64,000 nucleotides of DNA, taken from the NCBI GenBank assembly GCA_025175895.1, contig JAKLTH010000221.1, forward strand, positions 62,001 to 126,000, read 5' to 3'. Positions 1-11,259 of this stretch are shown here, in pieces. The translations under genes and the position numbers were made by a program. The number at the start of each line of letters is the position of its first letter. The first letter of the stretch is position 1. The notes below the pieces were generated by a model. It saw only the letters and a list, made by a program, of their open reading frames with translations, was not told where the DNA came from and did not search any database. This stretch comes from Wurfbainia villosa. Its lineage: Eukaryota > Streptophyta > Magnoliopsida > Zingiberales > Zingiberaceae.

Positions 1-1316
1 AGGAGACGTAGGAGGGGAGGCAAAGGGAAGGAAGGTGGTCATGCCATGGCGATGTTTGATTTTCCTGCATTTATATGCTTCATTTTCTTCTTCTTCCTCT
101 GTTTTCGCCTTTTTTTGACCAAATATTAGTAATTGTTGATTAAATCAATGCCAATTGGTGCTTTTGCTCAATTTTAGTATTATTAAACTAATAAAAAAAA
201 ATGAGAGGGATATTCATATTATGCTTCCCCATGAATTGATTGATGCAGGTAGGAATAAATAAAAAACATTACTATTAAATATATCCGAAGACGATGACAT
301 TTTTATCGTGTTGAATTTTAAAATAAATAAAGTAGAATGAGTAGATAACTTAATGCACCAACAACAGTTGCTCTTTGTTCTCATAATTAACTAATACCAA
401 ATATATTATAATTTAACTTACTTAGTTGATTTTTATTTTTATTTTTAAATATACCTAAACTTTTTAAAATTATTAAAATGTCATTTCATATTTTGTAAAA
501 TTATTAAAATATACCTTAATAATTTGTATTTGGTATGGTTCGTATACCACACACAATTCAAATTTGATTCAAGGAATTGATTGGGAATGCCGAGTCAATA
601 TCTGCCTTAACAACTACAATTAATTATACTTTGCCCGACTCGCGATGAATTAATTAAGGTGATTAGTGTAATCATCTATGAGATCATATTTCCGATTGGA
701 TTGTCTAATTCGTGGATAATATTTCAGACACAGTAGAATCGATCGATCGATCGATTTCAAGGCGGTCAAAGTTGGCGTCTGCAATGTCTTTACTTGTGCA
801 TAAATATGTTTTTTTTATAAATCGTAATTAGTATTTTTAAAAAGGGCTTTTAATTGTCTAGATAAAGTTTTGGATAATATGCGACGTCTTATAATATTTT
901 ACAAATTTAAACTCATTCTAAAAAATAAAGATTAAGTTGAAAAAAGATTATTTCTCATTTAGTAAGAATACACACAGCGTAATTCAACTCAATTTATTTA
1001 TTTTATAACAGGTAAATAATAACAAAACTATAAGACAATTAAATTACAATTATTTCCTAATTATTGTTAGTGCTAAAGGTACATTTTTTTATTATATATA
1101 TATGTTTTATATATTTAAGGATTATTTATTTATGTATGGTGTGAGCATGGAAAATATGCCTGTAGCAGGCTAACAAGTATGTGGCCATTTGCTATCATTT
1201 CTTGGCCCCCTACAGACTCGATATGGGCTGGGTTTGGGTTCAAAATTGGCCTTTACCAGACAAATCAAAGTATCAAACCAAATACTTAAAAAATGGCGTA
1301 AAATAGCGAAACCTTT
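1..1316. other. Intergenic, no gene recognised
   Basis: This stretch is AT-rich and every open frame is short. A short (ATCG)n tract lies near 738-757 and a TA tract near 1095-1104. I see no coding exon, no RNA gene before the tRNA at its right end, and no complete mobile element. Confidence 0.6.
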
Positions 1317-1388
1317 TATCAGAGCCAGGTTTCGATCCTGGGACCTGTGGGTTATGGGCCCACCACGCTTCCGCTGCGCCACTCTGAT
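1317..1388 (-). tRNA. Initiator tRNA-Met (CAU)
   Basis: Read on the minus strand, 72 nt fold as a complete cloverleaf. The acceptor arm AUCAGAG pairs with CUCUGAU and is followed by discriminator A. The D arm is GCGCAGCGGAAGCGU, the anticodon loop shows CAU within GGGCCCAUAACCC, and the T arm contains the GGAUCGAAACC type sequence typical of initiator tRNAs. The A1:U72 pair and the three G:C pairs next to the anticodon loop are the known hallmarks of eukaryotic initiator rather than elongator tRNA-Met. No intron and no CCA are encoded, as expected for a nuclear gene. It would be made by RNA polymerase III and deliver methionine to start codons. Confidence 0.95.
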
Positions 1389-1539
1389 ATGCTTTGTGAA
1401 ATGGAGATATATATATTTATGATAAATTATAATGACTTTATGGGTCGAATGTTCCCATTTACGTTATCGGATTCAGAGGGGGACGGATCCGGCTCGTTAA
1501 AGTGGATGAAAGGGCAACCCTGTAATGTTACTGCATAAT

Positions 1540-2221
1540 AACAGGCGTCGTTGCCAAATGTTGACCTTAATGCCCCCTTTCCTTCTCGCATCGGCGGCCA
1601 TCTCCTCCCTTTCGCTTCTGCCCTTTTGCCCTATTCCTTCCCCAAACCCTTCCTTTTCTTCCCTTCCTCGCCTTCTAAATCCCTTCGCCCTCCCTTCAAA
1701 TCTCTTCTTCTCCTCCTCCTCCCTCCTTCCCGCCTACTGAAGGAGGCTTCAAACGAGCCCTAGATTTCCTCCTTCATCTCGACTCCGCCTGACGTGTCCC
1801 TTCTGGTTCTGCGTCGTTTTGCGGCGCCTTTGGCGTTCCCTCGTCAAATATCTGATCTTGGCGTACTTCTTTCGAGGCTGGTAGCGTTCGAGTTAGCATT
1901 TAGCGTGTACGAGGTATTCTCGCTGCTTTTCTATTTCCAGATGTTGTGTTCTTTCGGTGAAGTTTGTGTTTTGAAGCAAATCGATAGGGTTTGGGTCCAA
2001 TTTATATGAATACTACTGCGTCGTTGGTTGTGAAGATGGGAAGTTGGAATTTTGGACTTCAGACTATCACAAAGTTGTAATTTTTCTTTCATGATCTAGG
2101 TTTTATTGGTGTCGATTGTTTAATTATGGGGGTTTTCGCATTGCCTATCATGGTTTTGAAGTTTGACAGCTATTGACGGACTAGTTTTAGAGCTGTGTTG
2201 AGTTCTTTTGCAGGCTTTGCA
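1540..2221 (+). promoter_or_regulatory. Probable 5' leader and leader intron of the MUSTANG gene
   Basis: A CT-rich leader-like stretch (about 1560-1760) precedes the coding start. A splice acceptor (ttcttttgcag) ends near 2213, eight bases before the ATG at 2222. A possible donor is the GAG/gtattc near 1911. A long 5' UTR intron is therefore inferred. No TATA box was convincing. Confidence 0.4.
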
Positions 2222-4462
2222 ATGGCCGACCATGATTTGGTTCTTGGAAATCCTGGTTTAGCTCTCGGCCAGAACCACGAGCTAGTTATTGGTGAAGGCC
2301 AGGGTTTAGGCCTTGGACAGAGACATGGTTTGGTTCTTGGACACCCCCATGATCATGACCTCGATCTAGGTCAATCCCACAGTCATGATCTTGCACTTGG
2401 ACATTCAAATGAGAGTCAACTAGTTTTGGGCCACCATCACCATCAGCACCATCATGACCATGGCCGTGAAGATGGTGAGGAGCTAGCTTTAGGACAGAAT
2501 CATGATGCTGATCAAGACAGCCTTGCGCAGAGTCATGAGTTGGGTATATCGGACAACCATGAGTTGACTCTTGCTGAGACCCATGATCTCAGTGTTGATC
2601 ATAGCTTGGACCAGCTATCCGTGGACCATGAGCAGGAGCTTGCCCTTGGATTGACACAAGAGATGTTGCAGGGTCAGCTAGTAGTTCCGCAGGTGTTGCA
2701 GGCCCGAGCACTGGTTGTGAATCCGGACCACCAGCTCACTGTGGGACAAGAGTTTGCTGATGTCAAGAGCTGTCGACGAGCTATACGAGACGCAGCCATT
2801 GCTTGCCACTTCGAAATTCAAACTGTTAAGTCAGATAAGACGCGCTTCACAGCAAAGTGTGCCGCTGAGGGTTGCCCATGGCGCATTCATGCGGCAAAGC
2901 TCACTGGTGTGCCAAACTTCACTATCAGGACCATCAATGAGATGCATACATGCAACGGAATTTACCATCTCGGGCATCAACAGGCATCTGTTGAATGGGT
3001 GGCAAATTCTGTTGAGGAACGGCTTCGGGAGAACCCACAGTGCAAGCCAAAGGAGATACTCGAAGAGATCCACCGTATGCATGGAATAACTTTGTCATAC
3101 AAGCAAGCCTGGAGAGGAAAGGAGAGGATTATGGCTGCAGTTCGTGGCTCTTTTGAAGAAGGGTATCGGCTCTTGCCACAGTATTGTGAACAAATTAAGA
3201 GGACAAACCTGGGAAGCATTGCGAGTGTATACAAAAATCCAGAAGATGATTGTTTTCAACGATTGTTCATCTCATTCTATGCCTCAATATATGGTTTTGT
3301 AAATGCGTGCCGACCGTTGATTGGGTTAGATAAGACTATTTTAAAGAGCAAATATCTGGGAACCTTACTCTTGGCCACTGGATTTGATGGAGATGGTGCT
3401 CTATTCCCTCTAGCTTTTGGAGTGGTTGATGAGGCAAGCGATGAAAATTGGATATGGTTTTTGTCTGAACTGCATGCTTTACTTGAGGCCAATACAGAGA
3501 ACATGCCAAGGCTCACAATTTTGTCAGATAGGCAGAAAGGAATTGTAGATGGCGTCGACTTCAACTTCCCAACTGCCTTCCATGGATTCTGCATGCACCA
3601 TCTCACTGAGAGTTTCCGCAAAGAGTTCAGCAACTCTGCACTTGTTGATATCTTCTGGGGAGCTGCTCATGCTCTCACAGATTATGAATTTGATGCTAAA
3701 ATGAGAGAAATTGAGCAAATATCACCTGAAGCTGCCTTCTGGATTGGAAGGATTCCACCACGTCTTTGGGCAACTGCCTACTTTGAGGGAACACGATTTG
3801 GACACCTGACAGCAAATATTGTTGAGTCAATTAATGGTTGGATACTTGAAGCTTCTTCACTCCCAATAATCCAGATGATGGAGTACATCAGGCGGCAGTT
3901 AATGACTTGGTTTAATGAGCGACGGAAGCAAGCATGCAGTGGGCGACAATCCTTGTGCCTTCAGCTGAACGGGCGTCTCTGATGCAATATAACATGCGAG
4001 GGGCTATCAAGTTGGAAGGGCAAATGAAGCAGAATTTGAAGTCGTTTCTCCTCGTGAAGGCAGCATAATTGTGGACATCCGCAACCGCTGTTGCCTTTGC
4101 CGAGGTTGGCAGCTCTATGGCTTGCCCTGTGCTCATGGAGTGGCTGCACTTCTCTCTTGTCGACAGAATGTTCATCGGTACACTGAGAGCTGCTTCACTG
4201 TGGCAACATATCGGAAGGCATATTCGCAAACTATACATCCAATTCCAGACAAGAGCCTTTGGAGGGAAATGTCTGACTCAAATCAAAATGGCAATAATCA
4301 GATTGCCTTCATAGTTAATCCACCCAAATCACTTAGGCCACCTGCGAAGCCAAGAAAGAAGAGAGTCCGCTCGGAAGATCAAGGGCCGGGTTAAGCGAAT
4401 CGTGCATTGTAGCGATGCAATCAAACGGGTCACTTCCGAACAACATGTGCAGCGCCTGTATG
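2222..4462 (+). pseudogene. MUSTANG-family (domesticated MULE transposase) gene with broken 3' end
   Basis: From ATG 2222 the frame stays open to 3982 (586 codons). It encodes N-terminal HDLxLG-type His/Asp/Leu/Gly repeats (residues 1 to about 135), a MuDR-type DNA-binding segment (from about residue 178, CAAEGCPWRIHA), and a MULE transposase core with candidate acidic residues D370 (GLDKT), D436 (LSDRQKG) and E535 (NIVESING). MUSTANG proteins continue into a SWIM zinc finger and a CCHC knuckle. Those sequences are present, but out of frame. A one-base deletion near 3927 shifts the frame to the stop at 3980. Further indels and a GAA-to-TAA type stop near 3991 follow. The SWIM finger (CxCx9CxH, CLCRGWQLYGLPCAH) lies in the frame open at 4071-4394. 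One extra base near 4388 and one missing base near 4426 then disturb the knuckle, whose stop would be 4460-4462. The start was chosen at MADHDLVLG, the family start. MUSTANG proteins are nuclear, host-serving derivatives of transposases. The locus is either a recent pseudogene making a truncated protein, or carries assembly errors. Confidence 0.8.
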
Positions 4463-5520
4463 ATACATTGTTGGCAGTCTGGTAGTCAGTATCCTCTCCT
4501 TTTCGTATATAGATTATGGTAGACTGATAGGCAATCAAGAGGAGTCAAGTTGAGTTTTTTTTTTTTCCCGCCTTCTGTACGTTAAGAAATGTTCCTCAAG
4601 GATATAGCAAGGACCTTCATCATTGTAGAGTCTTGATGGGGTCTTTAGCGTATTGGTTGCCTGCTTATTTATTTCAGGATCCCTCCTTAAGGTATAGTGT
4701 CTGTTTTTCCTTTTGTTTGTCTGTTTTATCTGCTTCAAGGACCATTTAATAAAGTTTGAACTAGTAAATCCTGTGTCTATTTTTTTAACAGATGGATGAC
4801 TTTTTCTCCCTGCAAGGTATTTTTCGAATTGTTTCTGTACTGCCTTTTTTTTTTCCGGCAAGCCAAATTATGCTTTGGCAGAAGATTTTGTAAATCAAAC
4901 AACAATTCATGGGTGCCCAGATTTTTTTTTTCTTTACTGCTAATTGAATTAATCCTGCTCTTGGCAGCAATGGTTTGGAGAACCAACCACAGCTAACTGG
5001 CTATGCTACTGGGGAGTTGGTTGACTGGTAGAACTAGTTGACCAAACCAAAGTTACCAAAATAAAGGAGCAGAAGTCCAACCATCTACCCAACTGAGTTT
5101 CTCTGACCAGTTGTTGGTTTTATTTTATAATCTGGTTTCACCACATCCGGTTTTCGAGTTAAATTGGACTAGATCTGTTTCCCATTTTCGCTTTGATCGT
5201 TTCATGCATATAAATATTAAGTTTTGCATTAGTTGAGAAAGATAAGAGTCAGATAGTACCTAATTCCTTCCGATCAAATGCTACTGCTGAAATCTCGAGA
5301 AATGTTTTTACATAAAATTACATCAAACCAAACAATAACAACCAGTCACGCCGCTCTTCAACACAAATAAATACAAGCACCTCTCTTCCCCTGGAAATAA
5401 ATAATAAATAGTAAGCATGCTACATGTTCGTATACGCATGTATATAAATAACACAATTTGCAGCATCAAACATCATACACACCATCTAATCTGAAAGTCT
5501 CCACATGCATCACAAGCTTC
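4463..5520. other. Intergenic between MUSTANG and WVD2-LIKE genes
   Basis: No coding exon is recognised. It probably holds the MUSTANG 3' UTR and, at its right end, the 3' UTR of the minus-strand WVD2-LIKE gene. A weak 135 bp inverted arrangement (accaaccacagctaactgg near 4982 against ccagttgttggtt near 5108) may be a decayed small element. Confidence 0.4.
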
Positions 5521-5591
5521 AACACAGGGCGTAAATTAAGAGTCTGAGACAGTGTGAAGTCATCTTTGTGAGGTAAATTGAAGTGCCAAAC

Positions 5592-8081
5592 TCACTTCCC
5601 ATCTGCAACATGACTGCAGCTGTTCTCTGATCTATTGCCGATAGTAGTGCGCCCAGATTTGATGTTTTCTCTCTCTTTCACATTCTTCTTCATGGCTTCA
5701 GTGTTGACACTGGCATAAGGACAATGAGATCGTCTGCAAGCTCCAGTACAGTCGTGTCCTTCAGCAGGGGTGACATCGTAGCTCTTTCTTCGAGTGAGTT
5801 TGGGTGATTTCTTTTGAGTAGGAGGTACCTTTGTACAAAGAAAATAGCTTGACTTGATGAAATCAGACTTAAAAGAAACGTAGCAATCACAGAAAAGTAA
5901 GAGATGAAAGTGGTAGGAATGGCTAAAAACTCAAAGAAAAAAATTGTAGAGCGTAATCACAAACCGAGCGAAAGAATAGGGGAAAGTATTAGAAGTCAAG
6001 ACATGCTTCATGATGTAAGTGGAAGGCTTGTTTTGGATATTTGATGCGGGCTTATGCAAGACATGCACATTAAACATGAACCTTTCAGTAGTTTATCAAG
6101 TAAGCGAGATGTGAAATAGCTAAGCATCATAATCCTATGACACATGCCATCATGAAATAGCTAAATATTATTTAAGTTGGAATTTTGGATCTCATGAGTT
6201 GAATTTTGGTAATGAACTTTGCAACAGAATCTGTGGAACTCCATGCACTTGTAAAATGGCAATCTATTTACTTTATCTTTAATTTGCTTGAATGTTGGAT
6301 TGCAAGGGCACTAAATGCAAAGCTCCAAGGCATTACCTTCTTTAATTCGGCCTTTGGAGGAGGGCCCTCATGGTAGAAACTAGGAATCGGGTGTGCTTTG
6401 AATGTTAAACTCTTCCTCAACTCTTTCAAAGCTGCCTCTTGCTCTTCCTGATGAATTAGACAGTTAAGATTAACCATGCATTCACAATCAAAATTCCTCT
6501 AAAACTGCTTTACCTCAAATCAAGAAACATAAGTCGTCGTACTTAGAGCTATTGGGAAATGACTGACAGGAGATTTGCCAAGAATATTATAATCTCCACG
6601 AAGAGTTTACTTCTATTTGGTTGATGCAATATAATTTAAGTGTTGTTAAATTCAATTCAACCATTTAATTTTCATATAAATTATGTTTCACATAACTATG
6701 ATTTATGAAATTTCTCATACATGCAGTGTCTACCACGATGTGAAATTTCATGGGATTGAACTAACCATTTAGTATAATATATATGTTATATGAAGCGTCT
6801 CATAAATGCAAGCGAAATGTGGAGAACTGAAATTATGACAATGAAAGTTTTCCATTGTGCACATCAGCGTGGACATTGGCAGAGTATTAACAAAAGAAAG
6901 CATACCCTTTTCCTAGCTTCTGACTGATTTTTTTCTTCCTCCAAAGCTAGGTGTTTCTCTCCCAACTTAGTGTAGAACTGAAGAAATCAGAGGTCAAAGG
7001 ATTAATAATGACTTGGTTAAAATGAGAACAGTTAAATTAGACCTAGTACATAGAGATGATACCTCCTTTCTCTTGTCTGCACGCTCACTGCATCTGAAAG
7101 TAGGGGCAGTCGCTACCGTTGGTTTGCTTCTCAAATTTCTTACAGATGGGGTTGCTCTGTGATATAGTTCAGGAGAACTTAATACACTGTATAAACAGAG
7201 TAGAGGTAAGATACAATGATGAGTAAAGGATACAAAGCAATAGAGTGAGAATCTTCATTGTGAAGTTGCAACGGCTTCCTGGTTGTGAGAAGGGAGTGCC
7301 TCTGCAATGCATTACAACCCAACAGGATTAATTTCGCAGTTGATCATTCTTCAGATTTCCTAAACACTTTTCCAACAGAACTTTAAATGCCAAGCATACA
7401 AGTTATGTCAAAATTTGAATTCTTCTTGATATGTTGATATGCCATAAGCAATGATAACGGTGAAAAGTTCCTTCTTTTTTCCATGAACTTTTTGATGCGA
7501 ATCATCACTAGATATACCAAGAGAAACTTGTTACTATGACCAGAAGTGAACGGTGAGAATATACAGGACAAGCTAAAGAATGCAACCTAATGACATCCTA
7601 CGAACTGCTCAATAGAGAGCATTTACACGGATGCTCTAGTTTTTATCAAGGAAAGATTAAGAAATGACATCATTGGAACAGTAAACAATTTTTATACTGA
7701 GGGATGGGCCACCTGAGAATAGTTTGGGATGTGTGCTGACTGGATATCATCAACGGTATCATGTTTGTCTGCATTCACAGTTGAAGAAATAATAGAGTTA
7801 TGTCCACCAAAAGCACGCTTTTCAGTTGCAAGAGTGAATGGATGAGGAACAGTGGGGTTAGAATGCGCATTTCCAGAATTAGCAGGCTTCGGGGCAACTT
7901 TCTTTCTTTGACTTGATGACTTGTGAATAATATGCTTATTTTCTACTGTGTCATCATCCAAACACCGCTTACTGAGCTGAGACAGTTCTTGCTCCCGCTC
8001 CTCGTGAGAATCCTCGTCTATTATGCTAACTGCATAATCTGACCCTCTATCAGAAGCCACTTTAATGATTTCCATACCCAT
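5592..8081 (-). CDS. WVD2-LIKE protein with TPX2 domain (microtubule-associated), 316 aa
   Basis: Six coding exons read on the minus strand: 8081-7713, 7301-7234, 7156-7063, 6977-6906, 6447-6337 and 5828-5592. All junctions have GT-AG signals and the phases add up to 951 nt. The protein starts MGMEIIKV like other WDL proteins. It has a central ATEKRAFGG motif (the family form is ATEKRASGG). From exon 3 on it carries the TPX2/KLEEK domain: ERADKRKE, FYTKLGEKHLALEEEKNQ, LKELRKSLTFKA and PSFYHEGPPPKAELKK, then a basic SPKLTRRKS tail. Family knowledge: WDL proteins bind and bundle cortical microtubules and shape anisotropic growth. A G replaces the first E of the KLEEK core (KLGEK). A 77-nt intron separates exons 2 and 3; a 47-nt alternative acceptor would add ten codons in frame. 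Exon 1 starts only 4 nt after its acceptor (gtcgcag), so a 5' UTR exon lies upstream. Confidence 0.9.
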
Positions 8082-8938
8082 TAACCTGCGACAAGAACCA
8101 ACACAATGGAAATATAACGACGCATATATATGAAGGTTAAATAACTAGGAAGATGCAAGTAAAAAAGAATGCAAGCATCAATAAAATATTAACTTCCGGG
8201 AAAAGAAATATAAAAACTAAAGTGATACCTAATCAAGTACTAGAATTTCAACATCTGGCTATCTCAATCACTGTGTGGGAACTTCTTCAAGAATTTTAAC
8301 AATTATACTAAAGGAAAAAATTATAAAGGGTAGAATTAATAGTTTGCTGCACAAAATTCTGTCAAATATCACTTTCCATTGCACAAGGGGGTGCCTATAA
8401 TCACCAATAGATCACCCGTGCAAGCGAGAGTCTAATCACATCATAGATACAAAATGGAAAGAGAAAACAAACTATAAAAGTAAATGACTCAAAAAATAAT
8501 TAGATGCTATAAAGAAAACCTGACAGTTTTACAATGGCAGCAAGAATAACTTAAAACATAATTAACATTATTAATTTGATTTACTAAACCAAAAATACGG
8601 ATACCAGCACTGTTGATTGCGACTGTTTGTTCATGGTGAATAATGTCTTTTGGAGAGCACTAAATTCGGCGACGAGAATATGATAATTATAGAAGATGTT
8701 TAACAGAACCAACTAGTGTTAGAAAGAGCAGTTCTAGTTAATGAGTCCTAATCCTGACCCACAACTTTTTCAGAAAAAAAAAAAGAGGTGCCGGAGAACA
8801 AAATATGATAGTAAGATTAGCTTCAATTCTTTAGAAAAAAATTATATTAATAGAAGTCAATAACACAAGAAGACGACATTACAGAAAGTTTATAAAAAAA
8901 ACAACTACCAATTGTATTGAGATTTAAGTAGTCATTGA

Positions 8939-9011
8939 GGGGATGTAACTTAGATGGTAGAGTGCTCACTTATCATGCAAGAAGTACAGGGATTCGTACC
9001 CATCATCTCCA
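8939..9011 (+). pseudogene. Decayed tRNA-Ala copy
   Basis: These 73 nt align end to end with the tRNA-Ala gene at 10343-10415 and keep the GGGGATG and CATCTCC ends. The D arm (AACTTAGATGG), the anticodon arm (CACTTATCATGCAAG, so the anticodon position reads ATC instead of AGC) and the T arm (CAGGGATTCGTACCCAT) have all changed. The stems are weakened, so it is read as a pseudogene. A run of nine T follows within 20 nt, as after pol III genes. Confidence 0.75.
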
Positions 9012-10130
9012 ATTCTGGGTTTTTTTTTGGGTAGAAAATGGTTTTTATAAATAGCCGTTGAAAGTTTCACTGAAAGTGTTGTAGACATGAAGAACAAGGA
9101 GCACATACGAAACCATAGAAGGCATATTACTCAACAATACAAATATCATAATAACTGGTAGGAATTTTGTTGAAAAATATCTTGCTCAGCAATTAAGAGG
9201 TATTGAGAATTTATTTCTTGCATCTCCATTTTGTCTCTCTTTTTCTTTTTTGTTTTTTGGAAAATGTCTTTCATAAACAATCAGTACAAACTCTACTAAA
9301 AAGTGTTGCAAACATGAAGAACAAGATTTCAAGGAGCAGAAAAAAGCAGAAACAAAATATTAAGTTGAAACTAGAAACTCAAGGAAAATGTAGCAAACAA
9401 CAATACAGACACCATAAGAAGATTGGCCAAAATTTAATTGAGTATTAGAAATTCAACAAGTAGTTATCTTAACCAATTTCAGGGAACTTCAGGATTTTAA
9501 ACAGGGAGCACTATGCATCCAACAAATTTCAAAGAGGTAACCATACTTTCTAAAAAAACTTTAGTCCTTGTCATTCAGTATTAATAGCTAAGGTAAAAGG
9601 ATCAACACTATGGATGAAATTTACCATAAATTTATGTGCTTTTCATAGCAAGACGGAGCTACTAAGAATCACCACCAAATGACACATGAGAGCGCAAAGA
9701 ACATCACACAATCGAGATGAAAGAAAAGTGAAAAGGAATTGAATAAAAGCATCATTAAATGCTACAAAGAAAATCTGAGCCTAGTCGTATGATTGAAGAA
9801 TAACTTCAAATGTAATTAGTATATCTAGTCACTTCTTTTTTTTTTTCTTTTTTTTTGATCTAGAAAATACTGATAGCGGTTGTAATTGTGTACTGGACCA
9901 TGCATGAAGATAATGCCTTTTGGAAGATGCTAGCTTCACAGAACCAGCAAGTGATATATCAAAATATGATAAAAAAATTAGCTTGAAATTCTTAGAAGAT
10001 AATGTTACTCATCCAAGAACAAGTCAGTTTAACACAACCAGCAAGAAATATGACATGATGTATTAATTTTATCCAAGAACGCTCCAATTTTTAATTTTTT
10101 CCGATTAAGTAGGTAAGCCACAGGACATCA

Positions 10131-10250
10131 AGAGGACGTAGCTCAGATGGTTTCTCATCTTATTAACCACCTAAATTCTGAGGAGAGATTTACTGCTAAA
10201 ATAAAACTTTTAAGCGATGTAGCTCAGACTCGCTCAGCACGTGACAGGTA
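10131..10250 (+). pseudogene. tRNA-like fragments (box A parts)
   Basis: Two fragments resemble the 5' half of the neighbouring tRNA-Ala gene: gacgtagctcagatggt near 10134 and gcgatgtagctcagac near 10214 followed by ctcagcacgtgacaggta. Neither can complete a cloverleaf. They could be broken tRNA copies or parts of a tRNA-derived SINE. Confidence 0.4.
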
Positions 10251-10342
10251 TGTGGACTAATAATACATGCCTTTAAAAATTGATATGCAGGCATAGGAAA
10301 TTACTATAATTGTTGTTCACAAAATAGAATTATAATAGCAAA

Positions 10343-10415
10343 GGGGATGTAGTTCAGATGGTAGAGCGCTCGCTTAGCATGCGAGAGGTACGGGGATCGA
10401 TACCCCGCATCTCCA
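10343..10415 (+). tRNA. tRNA-Ala (AGC)
   Basis: A 73-nt cloverleaf with acceptor GGGGATG/CATCTCC plus discriminator A, and D arm TAGTTCAGATGGTAGAG. Anticodon AGC lies in CTCGCTTAGCATGCGAG, and the T arm is CGGGGATCGATACCCCG. The G3:U70 pair, the known identity element for alanyl-tRNA synthetase, is present. A five-T run 17 nt downstream can end pol III transcription. It lies in the presumed leader intron of the WVD2-LIKE gene, on the opposite strand. Confidence 0.93.
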
Positions 10416-11259
10416 AGATTGAAATTTTTAACCGAAAATTGTAAGAATATTTTTGCACAGCCAATAGAATTAGACCAGCTACAAATAGGAAGTCGCTAGA
10501 TTTTTTTTTTTTTTTTTGCAATCTTAAGAATTAGACCAGAGTCACCACCTAAACTCCGAGGAGTTTTTTTTTCAGCTAAATATACAGATCAGTGTAAAGA
10601 AATTGGATTAAAAAAAAAATGAAGCTGCTAGAATTTTTTTTTGCTCAACATAGAATTAAATCAGATCAGCATTTCTCATCTCATTAGCCACCCAAGCTCC
10701 ATTTTTTTTTTCTTTTTCTTATTTCTATCCAAGTAGGCAAAATGCTAACCCACACAAGTAGAAAGAAAAGGAAATATATTATTTCGCACATTTAAAATCA
10801 AATCAAAATGCACCAGAAAGAAAGAAAAAAGTCGGAGTAAAAAATTGCTTCAAAACCATCGGTCAAGGAAGAAAGACTAATTCAAAATTGATCCTAAATC
10901 CTAATGCACATTCTTAAGCCGCCAATACAAACATCGATAACTCCCAATCCGGATGAGACCAGAAAAATTCCAACAGATAAAAGAGGTTCCAAATGTGACT
11001 ACCTCATCCCATCAAGAACAATCACAAACTACGATTCGATCGTTCCCGCAATAGATTCCAAAGAAAACCAGACACCAATGCCTAACGAGATAAAGGGGGA
11101 AAAACCAACCAATGCCTTGCGATTTCACTTTCCCCTCTTCCTCCACTGCCTCCGTCCGCCGGCCTCTTCGCTTTCCTTCCTGTCTTGGGAGCTCGGCTCT
11201 CGTCCTCTCTACGGCGTCGCGGCGTCGAGCTCCCTGTTACGCCATATATAGCAGCGCAT

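Larger units (their letters stand above)
8086..11250 (-). promoter_or_regulatory. 5' UTR intron, leader exon and promoter region of the WVD2-LIKE gene
   Basis: The acceptor at 8086-8087 (minus) shows that a leader intron precedes the start codon. The likely leader exon is the GC- and purine-rich (minus reading) stretch at about 11100-11230. A good TATA box, TATATATGG on the minus strand, sits at 11243-11250. The donor could not be fixed. If right, the intron is close to 3 kb and contains the tRNA-Ala gene and its relics. Confidence 0.5.

Noticed and set aside
2754..3718. Several frames of 64-118 codons on both strands
   Set aside because: Shadows of the MUSTANG coding frame.
4982..5120. Possible MITE with accaacc.../...gttggtt ends
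   Set aside because: The inverted match is short and imperfect and no target duplication could be found.
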